From the NCBI GenBank assembly GCA_964601275.1, contig CAZRMV010000008.1, positions 1-64,000 of the forward strand: a DNA stretch of 64,000 nt, written 5' to 3'. The translations under genes were made by a program, and so were the position numbers. The notes under the pieces were generated by a model. It had not been told where the DNA came from. It ran no database searches and saw only the letters and a list, made by a program, of their open reading frames with translations. How positions within the stretch are numbered: the stretch's first letter is position 1; the number at the start of each line of letters is the position of its first letter. The DNA is from JAOZPE01 sp964601275. GTDB lineage: Bacteria; Krumholzibacteriota; Krumholzibacteriia; JAJRXK01. Below are positions 35,179-42,817 of the stretch, one piece after another.

Positions 35179-35532
35179 ATGTCTCGTGCAACGAACAACC
35201 CGGCCAGCCGCGCCCGTCGCAAGAAGATTCTCGAGCGGGCCCGCGGATACTACGGCGGTCGCAGCAAGCTGAATCGTACCGCCCAGGAAACCGTCGACCG
35301 GGCGTTGGCCTACGCCTATCGCGACCGGAGGACCCGGAAGCGTGATTTCCGGCGGCTGTGGATCACCCGGATCAACGCGGCGGCCCGCCTGCATGGTCTC
35401 AACTACAGCCAGCTCATCCGGGGACTGAAGGCGGCCCACGTGGAGATCGACCGGAAGATCCTCGCCGATCTGGCGGTGCGGGACGAGCAGAGCTTCGCCA
35501 AGATCGCCGAGCTGGCCAAGTCCCATCTGTAG
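35179..35532 (+). CDS. rplT: Ribosomal protein L20
   Basis: A 117-residue bL20 with ARRKKILERARGYYGGRSKLNRTA at the N-terminus and LNYSQLIRGLKAAHVEIDRKILADLA in the C-terminal domain. It is an early 50S assembly protein and the usual repressor of the infC-rpmI-rplT leader. Preceded by AAGGAGG. Confidence 0.97.
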   Translation: MSRATNNPASRARRKKILERARGYYGGRSKLNRTAQETVDRALAYAYRDRRTRKRDFRRLWITRINAAARLHGLNYSQLIRGLKAAHVEIDRKILADLAVRDEQSFAKIAELAKSHL

Positions 35533-35622
35533 ACGGCGGCTCGATCCGGCGGACCCTTGGCTTCACCGACGCCGCCCCGGGCCACCCGGCCTCGGGGCGG
35601 TCTTCCTGAGAGAGAGGGAAGG

Positions 35623-36621
35623 ATGCAAGGCGAGATCGAAGTGATCGTCGAGCGGGGGATCGAGGAGATCACCCAGGCGGGCGAGATCGCCGAACTCGAG
35701 CGCGTGCGGATCAGGTACCTGGGGCGCAAGGGAGAGCTCACCGCCCGCCTGCGCGGTTTGAAGGAACTCTCCGCCGAGGAGCGTCCCGCGATCGGGGCGG
35801 CCCTGAACCAGGCCAAGCGTCGCCTGGAGGAAGTGCTCGCCCGCCGTCGCGAAGAACTGGAATCGAAGGAGTCGGGGAGTGAGGAGGCCTGGGACCTGAG
35901 CCTTCCCGGCCGCCGCCCCCCCGACGGTTCCCGCCACCTTCTCCACCAGACCATCGAGCGCATCTGCGACATCTTCCACGGGATGGGTTACTCCCGGGCC
36001 GATGGCCCCGACGTGGAATTGGACGCCCTGAACTTCCAGGCCTTGAACTTTCCCGAGGACCATCCCAGCCGCGATCTCCAGGACACCTTCTACGTGAACG
36101 ACGAGGTGGTCCTGCGGACCCAGACCTCCCCGGTCCAGGTGCGCTACATGCGCAAACACACCCCCCCGATCGCGATCGTGGCCCCCGGCCGGGTCTACCG
36201 GCAGGAACAGCCCGACGCCAGCCACGCCGCCGAGTTCTTCCAGATCGAGGGACTCTTCGTCGACCGGGAGGTCTCCATGGCCGACCTGAAAGCCACCGTC
36301 TTCGCGTTCGTGCGGGAGTTCAGCGGGGAAGAGAAACCGCGTCTTCGCTTCCGTCCCCATTTCTTTCCCTTCACCGAACCCAGCGTCGAGGTCGACCTCT
36401 GGTGGGAGGGAAGGAACGGAGAGGGAAGATGGCTGGAGATCATGGGGGCGGGAATGGTGCATCCCCACGTCTTCGCGAATTGCGGGTATCCCGCTGACGA
36501 GTACACCGGGTTCGCGTTCGGGATGGGGATCGACCGGCTGGCCATGGTGGCGCGCCACATTCCCGACATCCGCCTGCTCTACGAGAACGACATCCGCTTC
36601 CACCGGCAGTTCCCGGGTTGA
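35623..36621 (+). CDS. pheS: Phenylalanyl-tRNA synthetase alpha subunit
   Basis: A 332-residue class II synthetase subunit. An N-terminal coiled coil (residues about 1-85, with VRIRYLGRKGELT) binds tRNA; the catalytic domain shows HLLHQTIERI, LRTQTSPVQVRYM, FFQIEGLFVD and GMGIDRLAMV. It activates phenylalanine with PheT in an alpha2-beta2 enzyme. ATG 35623 has GGGAAGG upstream; the longer frame from 35557 is non-conserved. It lies 15 nt ahead of pheT. Confidence 0.96.
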   Translation: MQGEIEVIVERGIEEITQAGEIAELERVRIRYLGRKGELTARLRGLKELSAEERPAIGAALNQAKRRLEEVLARRREELESKESGSEEAWDLSLPGRRPPDGSRHLLHQTIERICDIFHGMGYSRADGPDVELDALNFQALNFPEDHPSRDLQDTFYVNDEVVLRTQTSPVQVRYMRKHTPPIAIVAPGRVYRQEQPDASHAAEFFQIEGLFVDREVSMADLKATVFAFVREFSGEEKPRLRFRPHFFPFTEPSVEVDLWWEGRNGEGRWLEIMGAGMVHPHVFANCGYPADEYTGFAFGMGIDRLAMVARHIPDIRLLYENDIRFHRQFPG

Positions 36622-36636
36622 GCCGAGGGGGTCGAC

Positions 36637-39063
36637 GTGAAACTCTCCGTACAGTGGTTGCGCGAACTGGTCGACCTTCCCGATTCGGTCGACCAGCTCT
36701 GTGAAGATCTCACCGTGCTGGGCCTGGAAGTCGAGGAAGTGACCGAAGTCGGCCAAAGCTATCCCGGCGTGGTCGTGGGGCACGTCCTGGAAAGCGGGCG
36801 TCATCCCAACGCCGATCGCCTGAGCGTGTGCCGGGTGAGCACCGGTCCCGAGGAGTTCGCCGTGGTGTGCGGCGCGCCCAACGTGCGCAAGGGTCTGAAG
36901 GTGGTCTTCGCCCGGGTCGGCGCGGTCCTGCCGGGGGATTTCAAGATCAAGAAGAGCAAGATCCGCGGGGAGATCTCAGAGGGCATGATCTGCAGCGAGC
37001 GGGAACTGGGCCTGGGAGATGGGCACACCGGGATCATGGAACTGGATGACGACGTTGCCATCGGCACCGCCGCCGAGGATCTCTTCGGTTGGAGGGATAC
37101 CTGCATCGAGATCGAGGTCACCCCGAATCGCCCCGACTGGCTGAGCCATATCGGGGTTGCCCGCGAACTCGCCGCCCATTATCGCACCGACTTGCGGATT
37201 CCACCGGTGGAAGGGGAAGTGGAGCTCGTCGAGGAAGACGAAGGCTGGAAGGCGGTCTGTGACGATCCCGACGCGTGCCCGCGGTATACCGGGAGGATCC
37301 TCCGCGGGATCGATGCCGCGCCCACCCCCCAGTGGATGCGCCGGCGCCTTCTCGCGATCGGTCAACGGCCGATCAACGCGGTGGTCGATTGCAGCAACTA
37401 CGTACTCCACGAGTGCGGTCAGCCGAACCACGCCTTCGATCTCTCCCGTCTTTCCGGAAAGACCATCCATGTCCGCCGCGCGCGGGCGGGGGAGAAGCTG
37501 GTCACCCTCGACGGAGTGGAACGTGAGCTCGGGCCTTCGCACCTGGTGATCGCCGACGAGGAGAAGCCGGTCGCGCTGGCCGGTCTCATGGGAGGTCAGG
37601 CCACCGAGGTCTCCGAACAAACCCGGGACCTGTTGCTGGAGGTCGCCACCTTCGATCCACAGGCGGTGCGCCGGATGCGCCGTGATCTGGTGATGAGCAC
37701 CGATGCGTCCTATCGTTTCGAGCGCGGCACTGATTTGGAGATGGTCCAATGGGCGCAGCGGCGCCTGGGCGATCTCATCACCCGGATCTGTGGAGGCCGC
37801 GCGCGGCCGGTCGCCTTCGAGGGGAAGGGTACCCCGCCCGCCTTGCCCTCGGCCTTCGTTCTGCGTCGGCGCCAGGTCCGGCGCATCGTGGGGGTCGACC
37901 TCCCGCTGGGGGAGATCCAGGCGATCCTTGAGCGGCTCCAGATTCCCGCCGAAGTCTCCGCAGACGCCCCGCAAGAGGAACTCAGGGTGCACCCGCCCTC
38001 GTTCCGGCGCGATCTCCTGGAGGAGATCGATGCTGTCGAGGAGGTCGCACGTCTCTACGGCTACGACCGCATCCCCACCCCCGACCGTGCCCCGATGCTG
38101 CGTCCCGCCCAACGCGGGGCGAAGGAGGTACTGGTGGGACGGCTGCGCCAACATCTCGCTGCGGCCGGCTTCCACGAAGTGGTGGGCTCGTCCTTCATGG
38201 AAGCGGCCGACCCCGATCGCCTGCAATTGCCCGAGGAAGACCCCCGGCGGCGCACGATCCAGGTGTTGAATCCATTGGTGGCCGGCGAGGGACACCTCAA
38301 GAGCATCTCCCTCCCGGAGATGCTCCGGGTGGTCGACCGGAACCGACGCCGTGGTTGGACCCGTCCCATCCGCCTTTTCCAGCTCGATCGTTGCTTCCTC
38401 GCCCGCGCGGGCGAACCCCTTCCCGAGGAGCCCGAGTCGGTGGTGATGGTGTGGGCCGGCCCGCCCGAGGAGCCGCACTTCAGTCGTTCGGAGCGGGTCC
38501 TGGATCCCCTGGACGCGGTGGGGGAGCTCGAGGTTCTCCTGCACCGCCTGCGCATCCCGATGACCATCGAGCCTTCCCCGGTCGAGCCCTTCCTCGCTCC
38601 GGGGGCGTCGGCGCGCCTGGCGACCCCCGAAGGGATCGAGCTGGGACGGCTCGGCCTCATCCAGCGCCGGGTCCTCAAGGCCTTCGGGGTGGACGGTCCG
38701 GTGCTCTGGGCCCGATTGCCGCTGGCGGCCTTGCTGGAGGCCGCGCCGGAGGGCCTGCGCTACCGGCCCATCCCGGTCTATCCGCCGGTCCGCCGGGATC
38801 TGAGCCTGGTTCTTCCCGCCCGAGTGGGTTATGGAGAGGTGGCGCGGGTGCTGGAACGGGTCGGAGGCGAGATCCTGGAAAGCCACGAGGTCTTCGATCT
38901 GTACCAGGGAGAAGGAATCGAGCCTGGCTACCGGGCGGTCGGCGTCCGCCTGGTCTTGCGCAGCGCCAAGGGAACCCTGAAGGACCGGCGGGTCGACCGG
39001 CTGATCGCCTCGATGCTCGAGGAGTTGCGGGAATCGCTCGGAGTCCGGCTGCGCGAGGGATGA
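36637..39063 (+). CDS. pheT: Phenylalanyl-tRNA synthetase beta subunit
   Basis: An 808-residue beta subunit of full length. Residues about 40-150 carry the tRNA-binding OB-fold (VVVGHVLESGRHPNADRLSVC, KIKKSKIRGEISEGMICSERELG). The B3/B4 editing domain has QPNHAFDLSRL and VALAGLMGGQATEV. The catalytic-like core has VMSTDASYRFERGTD, and residues about 715-808 form the FDX-ACB anticodon-binding domain (YPPVRRDLSLVLPA). It clears mischarged Tyr-tRNA(Phe). The start is GTG 36637 with GAGGGGG upstream. Confidence 0.96.
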   Translation: MKLSVQWLRELVDLPDSVDQLCEDLTVLGLEVEEVTEVGQSYPGVVVGHVLESGRHPNADRLSVCRVSTGPEEFAVVCGAPNVRKGLKVVFARVGAVLPGDFKIKKSKIRGEISEGMICSERELGLGDGHTGIMELDDDVAIGTAAEDLFGWRDTCIEIEVTPNRPDWLSHIGVARELAAHYRTDLRIPPVEGEVELVEEDEGWKAVCDDPDACPRYTGRILRGIDAAPTPQWMRRRLLAIGQRPINAVVDCSNYVLHECGQPNHAFDLSRLSGKTIHVRRARAGEKLVTLDGVERELGPSHLVIADEEKPVALAGLMGGQATEVSEQTRDLLLEVATFDPQAVRRMRRDLVMSTDASYRFERGTDLEMVQWAQRRLGDLITRICGGRARPVAFEGKGTPPALPSAFVLRRRQVRRIVGVDLPLGEIQAILERLQIPAEVSADAPQEELRVHPPSFRRDLLEEIDAVEEVARLYGYDRIPTPDRAPMLRPAQRGAKEVLVGRLRQHLAAAGFHEVVGSSFMEAADPDRLQLPEEDPRRRTIQVLNPLVAGEGHLKSISLPEMLRVVDRNRRRGWTRPIRLFQLDRCFLARAGEPLPEEPESVVMVWAGPPEEPHFSRSERVLDPLDAVGELEVLLHRLRIPMTIEPSPVEPFLAPGASARLATPEGIELGRLGLIQRRVLKAFGVDGPVLWARLPLAALLEAAPEGLRYRPIPVYPPVRRDLSLVLPARVGYGEVARVLERVGGEILESHEVFDLYQGEGIEPGYRAVGVRLVLRSAKGTLKDRRVDRLIASMLEELRESLGVRLREG

Positions 39064-39069
39064 GCGGCC

Positions 39070-39099
39070 TTGCCGCCATCGGCCGAGGCGGGCTAAGCT
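39070..39099 (+). promoter_or_regulatory. zapA promoter
   Basis: TTGCCG at 39070-39075, 18-bp spacer, TAAGCT at 39094-39099, in the 79-bp gap after pheT. The start site would be near 39106, with GGGAGG before the ATG at 39143. Confidence 0.4.
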
Positions 39100-39142
39100 G
39101 ATCCCCACGCACCAGGCAGAACCATCGAACGGGAGGCATCGC

Positions 39143-39427
39143 ATGGAGCCGGGAGTGACCACCGTCACCATCTACGGCCAGGAATACAGCGTCCGTGGGG
39201 GGGAGGATCCCCGCTACGTGCGCAAGATCGCCGAATACCTGGACCAGCGGATGCAGGAGATCGGCAAGGCGGGGGGACAGATCACCTCCTTGAGGGTGGC
39301 CATCCTTGCGGCCTTGAACATCACCGACGAACTTTTCCAGGAGAGGGAAGGCCTTCGCCACACCCGCAAGGAAGTGAGGGCCCGGACCCTCAAGCTTCTC
39401 AAGAGCCTGGAGAAAGGCGCCGCCTGA
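39143..39427 (+). CDS. zapA: Cell division protein ZapA
   Basis: A 94-residue ZapA. It has the TVTIYGQEYSVRGGEDPRYVRKIAEYLDQRMQEI N-terminal fold and a long C-terminal coiled coil (LNITDELFQEREGLRHTRKEVRARTLKLLKSLE). It bundles FtsZ filaments at the division ring. ATG 39143 follows GGGAGG. The position between pheT and a 6S RNA/YmdB gene is widely conserved. Confidence 0.93.
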   Translation: MEPGVTTVTIYGQEYSVRGGEDPRYVRKIAEYLDQRMQEIGKAGGQITSLRVAILAALNITDELFQEREGLRHTRKEVRARTLKLLKSLEKGAA

Positions 39428-39464
39428 CGCTCGCCGTCCGGAGAATGGAGATGCCCTGCCGCGT

Positions 39465-39630
39465 TTGTGATGCACCGACGTTTTTGAGCCAACACGTTGA
39501 CCTCGGAGGTTCCATTTCGCGACCCCGGAAGCCAAGTCCTGCGAAAGGAAAGGCTGAAGATCACGACGGGACTTCCCCTTGAACCGAATGGTTCAAAAGG
39601 TCTCGTGCACACGGCCCGGCGGGGCTTTCT
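39465..39630 (+). ncRNA. ssrS: Probable 6S RNA (SsrS)
   Basis: The 224-bp gap after zapA is the classical place of 6S RNA. The segment can close on itself: TGCACCGAC (39471-39479) with GTC-TC-GTGCA (39600-39609). It holds the perfect hairpin TTGAACC-GAAT-GGTTCAA (39579-39596) and ends in GCCC/GGGC followed by TTTCT (39614-39630), a weak terminator. The stretch TTTTTGAGCCAACACG looks to me like known 6S RNAs, from memory. 6S RNA binds the housekeeping RNA polymerase holoenzyme in stationary phase. Ends are estimates. Confidence 0.58.
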
Positions 39631-39651
39631 CCCCACCTCAGAAGTGAATCC

Positions 39652-40446
39652 ATGCGAATCTTCTTCATCGGCGACATCGTGGGAAAGCCGGGACGGGAGG
39701 CGGTGCGTTCCCTGCTCCCGGAAGTGCGCGCGGCCTACGCCCCGGACCTGGTGATCGCCAACGTCGAGAACGCGGCGTCGGGTTTCGGCCTGACCCAGTC
39801 GGTCGCGGCGAAGATCCTCGAGGCCGGGGTCGACCTGATGACCGGCGGGAACCACCTGTGGGATCGCAAGGGGAGCGAGGACTACATCGCTTCGGAAACG
39901 CGCCTGGTGCGGCCGGCGAACTACCCCGATCGCACTCCCGGCCGGCGTTTCCTCATCCACGAGGTCCGGGGGGTCCGGGTGGGGGTCCTGAATCTCCAGG
40001 GCCGGGTGTTCATGCCGCCGTTGGACTGCCCCTTCTCCACCTTCGATCGACTGCACGAGGAATTGAAGGAACAGGCCGATCTCTTCGTCCTCGATTTCCA
40101 CGGGGAAGCCACCAGCGAGAAGAAGGCGATGGCTCTCCATTGCGACGGGCGGGTCTCCGCTGTGGTCGGCACCCATACCCACGTTCCCACCGCGGATGAA
40201 TGCATCCTTCCCCAGGGCACCGCGTTCGTGAGCGACCTGGGAATGACCGGGCCCTATGATTCGGTGATCGGCATGGATCGCGAGGCGGTCCTGGAGAGGT
40301 TCCTCACCGGGATGCCCCGCCGTTTCGAGGTCGCCGGGGGCGACGTGCGACTGAGCGGTCTCATCGTCGATCTGGACGAACGCACCGGTCGCGCCCGCTT
40401 CGTCCAGCGCATCCACGAGAAACTGTCCGAAAGGAAGGATCCATGA
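39652..40446 (+). CDS. YmdB-family metallophosphoesterase (TIGR00282 type)
   Basis: A 264-residue cytoplasmic metallophosphoesterase. It opens MRIFFIGDIVGKPGREAV and shows IANVENAASGFGLT, GGNHLWD, DFHGEATSEKKAM and VVGTHTHVPTADE, the metal ligands of the YmdB family. Homologues hydrolyse 2',3'- or 3',5'-cyclic nucleotides and influence biofilm programmes. ATG 39652 begins the conserved motif, with only a weak GAAGTGA before it. The stop overlaps the folD start by 4 nt (ATGA). Confidence 0.92.
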   Translation: MRIFFIGDIVGKPGREAVRSLLPEVRAAYAPDLVIANVENAASGFGLTQSVAAKILEAGVDLMTGGNHLWDRKGSEDYIASETRLVRPANYPDRTPGRRFLIHEVRGVRVGVLNLQGRVFMPPLDCPFSTFDRLHEELKEQADLFVLDFHGEATSEKKAMALHCDGRVSAVVGTHTHVPTADECILPQGTAFVSDLGMTGPYDSVIGMDREAVLERFLTGMPRRFEVAGGDVRLSGLIVDLDERTGRARFVQRIHEKLSERKDP

Positions 40447-41327
40447 GTGCGTCGATCCTCGACGGCAAGTCCCTCGCCGGGCGGATCCGGTCGGAGCTGG
40501 CCCGAACGGTCGCCGAGCGGATCGACAAGGGGATGCGGGCTCCGGGCCTGCACGTCATCCTGGTGGGGGATGACCCCGCGAGCGCGATCTACGTGAGGAA
40601 CAAGGAGAAGGCCGCGGCCAAGGTGGGCATCACCGGCAGCGTCGAGCGCCTTCCCGCCGACACCTCCTCCAGCCAGTTGCAGGAGCGTATCGCCGCCGCC
40701 AACGAGGATCCCTCGATCGACGGACTCCTGGTGCAACTTCCCCTTCCCGACGCGATTGAACCCGCGCTGGTGCGCTCGTGGATCTCCCCCCACAAGGACG
40801 TCGACGGGCTGCATCCGGAGAACGTGGGCCTGCTCGCCAGCGGCATCCCGCGTTTCGTGCCGTGCACCCCCGCCGGATGCCTGGAACTGCTGCGCGCCCA
40901 CGACATCGAGGTGGCCGGGCGCCGGGTCCTGGTGATCGGCCGTTCGCTCATCGTGGGACGGCCCCTGGCCAATCTCCTCTCGATGAAGGGAATCGACGCG
41001 ACGGTCACCATCTTCCATTCCCGCAGCCGCGACCTCGGCGACCTCGCGCGCGCCTCGGACATCATCATCGCCGCCGCGGGCCGGCCGGAATTCCTCCGCG
41101 CGGCCGAGCTTTCCGAAGGCGCGGTCGTGGTGGACGTGGGCATCCACCACGTTCCCGATCGGACACGCCCGAAAGGCTATCGCCTGACCGGTGATGTCCA
41201 CCCGGAGGTCCGGGAGAAGGCCTCGTGGATCTCCCCGGTGCCCGGTGGCGTCGGCCCGATGACCATCGCCATGCTGCTCCAAAACACCGTGCTCGCCCAC
41301 GGGCGCACGATGGGAGTGGACACATGA
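40443..41327 (+). CDS. folD: Bifunctional methylenetetrahydrofolate dehydrogenase/cyclohydrolase
   Basis: A 294-residue FolD. It has VGDDPASAIYVRNKEKAA with the catalytic Tyr and Lys, LVQLPLPDAIE, PHKDVDGLHPENVG, the NADP-binding GRSLIVGRPLA and PVPGGVGPMTIAMLL. It interconverts 5,10-methylene-, methenyl- and 10-formyl-tetrahydrofolate. It is coupled by ATGA overlaps both to the phosphodiesterase upstream and to the prenyl synthase downstream. Confidence 0.96.
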   Translation: MSASILDGKSLAGRIRSELARTVAERIDKGMRAPGLHVILVGDDPASAIYVRNKEKAAAKVGITGSVERLPADTSSSQLQERIAAANEDPSIDGLLVQLPLPDAIEPALVRSWISPHKDVDGLHPENVGLLASGIPRFVPCTPAGCLELLRAHDIEVAGRRVLVIGRSLIVGRPLANLLSMKGIDATVTIFHSRSRDLGDLARASDIIIAAAGRPEFLRAAELSEGAVVVDVGIHHVPDRTRPKGYRLTGDVHPEVREKASWISPVPGGVGPMTIAMLLQNTVLAHGRTMGVDT

Positions 41328-42301
41328 GCGCCGAGAGCGAGCTGGACCGCCTTCTGCGGGCCGAGGCGGAAGAGGTGGACCGGCGCCTGGACGAGCATTT
41401 CCAGGGTCACCCGGGACCTTCTCCGCGCCTGGAGGAGGCGATGCGCTACAGCCTCCTGGCCGGCGGAAAGCGCTTGCGTCCGGTGCTCTGCCTCTGGACC
41501 AGCGACTCCCTCGGATCGAGCCGGACGGATGCGGTGTGGAACGCCGCCCTGGCCCTGGAGATGCTGCACACCTACAGCCTCATCCACGACGACCTTCCCG
41601 CGATGGACGACGACGATCTCCGTCGGGGCCGTCCTTCCTGTCACCGCCGCTTCGACGAGGCGACCGCCATCCTCGCCGGGGATGCCCTGCAGACGGAGGC
41701 GTTCTCGCTGCTCGCGCAGATCGACGATGCCGCGCTGGCCCGGCGCTGCATCCTGAGGTTGTCCGGGGCGGCGGGCCGCTTCGGGATGGCCGGCGGACAG
41801 CAGTGGGATCTCGATCATACCGGCGGCCCGCCGGCGGAGGCCGCTCCCCGGGTCGATTCTCCCGCCCGGGGAGAGATCCCCTCGCTTCGCGCGGATTCGG
41901 GGAAGGAAAGCGCCCCTGCGCTGGAGGAGCGCCTGACCCGCATCCACCGCTTGAAGACCGGGGCCCTCATCGGAGCGAGCTTCGCCCTGGGAGCGGCCTG
42001 CGCCGGGGCGGACCCCGCCGCGATCGACCGCATCGAGGAGGCCGGACGGCTCCTGGGGATCGCCTTCCAGATCGTCGACGATCTGCTGGACGAGAGTGCC
42101 CGGAGTGAAGACCTCGGAAAGACCGTGGGCAAGGACCGGCAGCAGGGAAAACTGACCGCGCCCGTGGTCCTGGGAGCCGACGAGAGCCGCCGTCGGGCGG
42201 CCCGGCTCCACGAGGAGGCGAGCTCGGTCCTGGAGGAACTCGGAGCCTCGTCCCGAAGGCTCGAGGCGCTGTGCCGGAGGCTGGTCGATCGTGAACGTTG
42301 A
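41324..42301 (+). CDS. ispA: Farnesyl diphosphate synthase-type polyprenyl synthetase
   Basis: A 325-residue trans-prenyl diphosphate synthase. LLAGGKRLRPVL, LIHDDLPAMDDDDLRRG (first Asp-rich motif), HRLKTGALI and FQIVDDLLDES (second motif) are all present. A stretch at about residues 165-205 (GGPPAEAAPRVDSPARG and following) looks like a low-complexity insert relative to typical IspA. It makes farnesyl diphosphate for undecaprenyl phosphate and quinones. It sits in folD-ispA-PAP2-dxs order, the isoprenoid supply group. A paralogue lies at 21689-22579. Confidence 0.92.
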   Translation: MSAESELDRLLRAEAEEVDRRLDEHFQGHPGPSPRLEEAMRYSLLAGGKRLRPVLCLWTSDSLGSSRTDAVWNAALALEMLHTYSLIHDDLPAMDDDDLRRGRPSCHRRFDEATAILAGDALQTEAFSLLAQIDDAALARRCILRLSGAAGRFGMAGGQQWDLDHTGGPPAEAAPRVDSPARGEIPSLRADSGKESAPALEERLTRIHRLKTGALIGASFALGAACAGADPAAIDRIEEAGRLLGIAFQIVDDLLDESARSEDLGKTVGKDRQQGKLTAPVVLGADESRRRAARLHEEASSVLEELGASSRRLEALCRRLVDRER

Positions 42302-42758
42302 GTTCCTCGGCTCTTCGCAGTCCTGGCCGCCGTGGCTCTTCGTCTTCGCGGTGGCGGCGGTGGCCCAGCTGGCGAAGTTCGTGATCTATTCCCTGCTGCG
42401 CCGCCGCCCGGATGTGCGCGCCTTGGTTTCCTCCAATGGCCTGCCGAGCCTCCACGCCGTGGTGCTGGGCTGTCTCACCGCGTTGATCTGGCAGCTCCGG
42501 GGGGCCGAGGATCCGGCCTACAACGCGGTGCTGATCTACTCGGGAATCATCCTCCACGATTCGATGAAGGTGAAAGGCCGCGTGGAGCAGGGTCACCGGA
42601 TGGCGCTGTTGTTGGCCGACGACTTCCAACGGCGTTTCACCGTGGTCTTCGGATGGAGGGAGTTGCTGCTCCCCCTCAGCTCCCGGCGCAGTCACCGGCC
42701 GGCCCACGTGGTGGCCGGGCTGCTCCTGGGCATCCTGCTGGCCCGACTGGGCCACTGA
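42291..42758 (+). CDS. Divergent PAP2 family membrane protein
   Basis: A 155-residue membrane protein with about four hydrophobic segments. It shows FVIYSLLRRRPDV, SSNGLPSLHAVVLGCLT, YSGIILHDSMKVKGRVEQG and SRRSHRPAHVVAGLLLGI, which match the divergent PAP2 (DUF212) pattern with its histidines. It may be a phosphatase of lipid or prenyl phosphates. The start GTG 42291 overlaps ispA by 11 nt and has GGAGG at 42276-42280. Coupling to ispA and the nearby dxs fits a role with prenyl phosphates, an inference. Confidence 0.83.
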   Translation: MNVEFLGSSQSWPPWLFVFAVAAVAQLAKFVIYSLLRRRPDVRALVSSNGLPSLHAVVLGCLTALIWQLRGAEDPAYNAVLIYSGIILHDSMKVKGRVEQGHRMALLLADDFQRRFTVVFGWRELLLPLSSRRSHRPAHVVAGLLLGILLARLGH

Positions 42759-42767
42759 CCCGGGCGC

Positions 42768-42796
42768 TTGGCGGAACCCGCGCCCTGCGATAGACT
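42768..42796 (+). promoter_or_regulatory. dxs promoter
   Basis: TTGGCG at 42768-42773, 17-bp spacer, TAGACT at 42791-42796. A start near 42803 would leave a leader of about 15 nt holding AAGGAG before the ATG at 42818. Confidence 0.5.
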
Positions 42797-42817
42797 GGGG
42801 TGGGCCCAAGGAGCATC

